Assembly: GCA_023512835.1 (NCBI GenBank)
Contig: CM042087.1
Location: 49,503,682 to 49,567,681 of the forward strand
Length of the DNA: 64,000 nt
Direction of reading: 5' to 3'
Source of the DNA: Taxillus chinensis
Taxonomy: Eukaryota > Streptophyta > Magnoliopsida > Santalales > Loranthaceae
Shown: positions 62,624 through 64,000 of the stretch, piece by piece
How the letters are laid out: every line of letters begins with the position of its first letter
Position numbering within the stretch: the stretch's first letter is position 1
Made by a program: the position numbers and the translations under genes
Notes under the pieces: generated by a model
The model's database searches: none
Told to the model about the DNA's origin: nothing
Seen by the model: the letters and a program-made list of their open reading frames with translations, nothing else

Positions 62624-64000
62624 GGCTATTGCTTTAGAGTTAAGTTAAAACTATGACTATAGGTAAACAATGGGCTAAAACAAATGCCCCTAAAAAAATT
62701 GGGATTCCCAAAGCTACCACATCTTGTGCCTCTCCTTAGGGTCGGGGCTCAATGTATCTATATTTCCTTGAAATTTCTACACCATCTACATTGAAGATTT
62801 TGAACCATTATTTATACACAACACTATTTCTACACAAATAACAATGGGAGTTAAAGTTACTTTGCATTAGTTGTTGGTTAAAAAATCTTTATCCAATTTG
62901 TTGATTAAATAATAATAAAGTGTATGATATCTCTAATATCAATTGAGATCAATAATCATTTTTTTCTTCATTGTCCAATTGAAAATTTTGTGTAATAAGA
63001 CCAAATTGTTGATTAGAGTTAGGCTATGTCTTTAGATATGCAAATACTTGTGTAATAGTGAACTTCATGGAACCTATAAGAGAATATATGGATCTTAAAC
63101 TATTAGTTGTTAAAATCATTGAGAAAAAGAAAAGAAAAAGTAAAAAGTAAAAATTATGAATATTTTTAAAATTACTATCAAATATATGACCATGTTTAGA
63201 ATGAGATTATATTATTTTGAAGCTTATTTTCGCGCCCAAAGTATGTATGTATGTATATATATATATATGCGTATGAGGGCAGGCAACCAAAGCTTGTGCC
63301 TAGGGCCCCTCAAAATTAACTGAAAATGAGGGGCCTCTCTGGCCCTAATGGGTCTCATTTGGTGGTTAGAAAATGAAAATGAATTCAAAACTATTAAATT
63401 GCACCCAAAAATAAATGTTTAAGGTGTTACCGTTGTAGTGTAATTATATAAGTATTTTTCAGATTACATTATATATCATTTAGGTACATGTGAAAAATAA
63501 TTTTTACTTTTGGTCGATTTGGAAAACAAATTGCTGAAGCTAATTAATTTATATCACTAAAAATCACGAATATTTAATGATTCGTATTTTATAAAACATA
63601 TACTTTCATTTAAAGGTTTGAGATAAAATTTCAATTCTTTAGTGTTAATAGTCAATTTAGCCAAAATCTTAAAAATTCTGTTTTTATCATATACTAAATT
63701 GCACATATAGAAAACATATATAAAAATGATGATTTTTATCATTATATTATATTATGTAGCATTTTATTATTATTATATATTTTTTCTAATTTATAATTTA
63801 GGCAATGATATATGTTTGTAATTTTATGTTATTGATATAATTCTAGTAAAATAATAATAGTAATAGTAATAATTGAATGTGTAAATATAAATAATTTTAT
63901 TATTTTAAAATATATGTGAGATAAAGGATTTTAATTTATATTTCGTATTGTGCCTCGCATTTGTAATTTAATGTGTATTTGTTATGTGTGAGTTTTTTTA
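62624..64000. other. AT-rich right end of the window
   Basis: No gene. A TATG/TA tract lies at 63241-63268. A short hairpin (GCCCCTCA...TGAGGGGC) lies near 63305-63335 in transposon-like GGGCCCCTC sequence. Confidence 0.5.

Noticed and set aside
62620..64000. tRNA or snoRNA genes in the AT-rich end
   Set aside because: No cloverleaf, A/B boxes or C/D boxes could be identified.

Overview
This is nuclear DNA of a flowering plant, probably a woody dicot. The genes carry many GT-AG introns, intergenic DNA is AT-rich, and plant transposons (Ty1/copia, Ty3/gypsy, LINE, CACTA/En-Spm, MITEs, a solo LTR) are plentiful. There are no bacterial operons, CRISPR arrays or organellar genes. I cannot name the species.

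Eight host gene copies are supported. Two are tandem + strand genes for the chloroplast omega-6 fatty acid desaturase FAD6: a diverged copy cut by the left window edge (70-2630) and a complete ten-exon copy (3228-13674). On the - strand follow a BTB/POZ-WD40-like gene (15529-16881) and a thylakoid-lumen FKBP13 immunophilin (19473-20778). On the + strand come a ubiquitin-specific protease like UBP23 (28712-39702, ten exons), an LRR receptor-like kinase like At2g24230 (47030-49615, one exon) and eIF5A (51610-53770, five exons). A purine permease most like PUP5 (55528-57206, - strand, two exons) is last. I assembled exon models from splice sites, reading phase and family alignment recalled from knowledge; no search was run.

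The order FAD6, BTB, RLK, PUP matches what I recall of two Arabidopsis blocks (At4g30940/At4g30950, and At2g24220/At2g24230/At2g24240). The window therefore seems to keep an ancestral cluster that was split between the two Arabidopsis duplicates. The genes do not form a pathway. They are housekeeping functions: plastid lipid desaturation, lumenal folding, deubiquitination, receptor signalling, translation and purine transport.

The rest is mobile DNA and remnants. A 5.0 kb copia element sits in intron 2 of the complete FAD6 gene and has itself been entered by a 288 bp hairpin MITE. A 2.4 kb solo LTR with a perfect 5 bp target duplication lies between FKBP13 and UBP23. UBP23 introns hold a Mutator-type MITE and a Harbinger-type element. 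The right end holds a 4.6 kb CACTA element with a decayed TNP2 transposase and inverted repeats of nearly 600 bp, far longer than is usual for the family. I found no clear new biological system. The best leads are the diverged FAD6 tandem copy, the long-armed CACTA element and the lengthened redox loop predicted in FKBP13.
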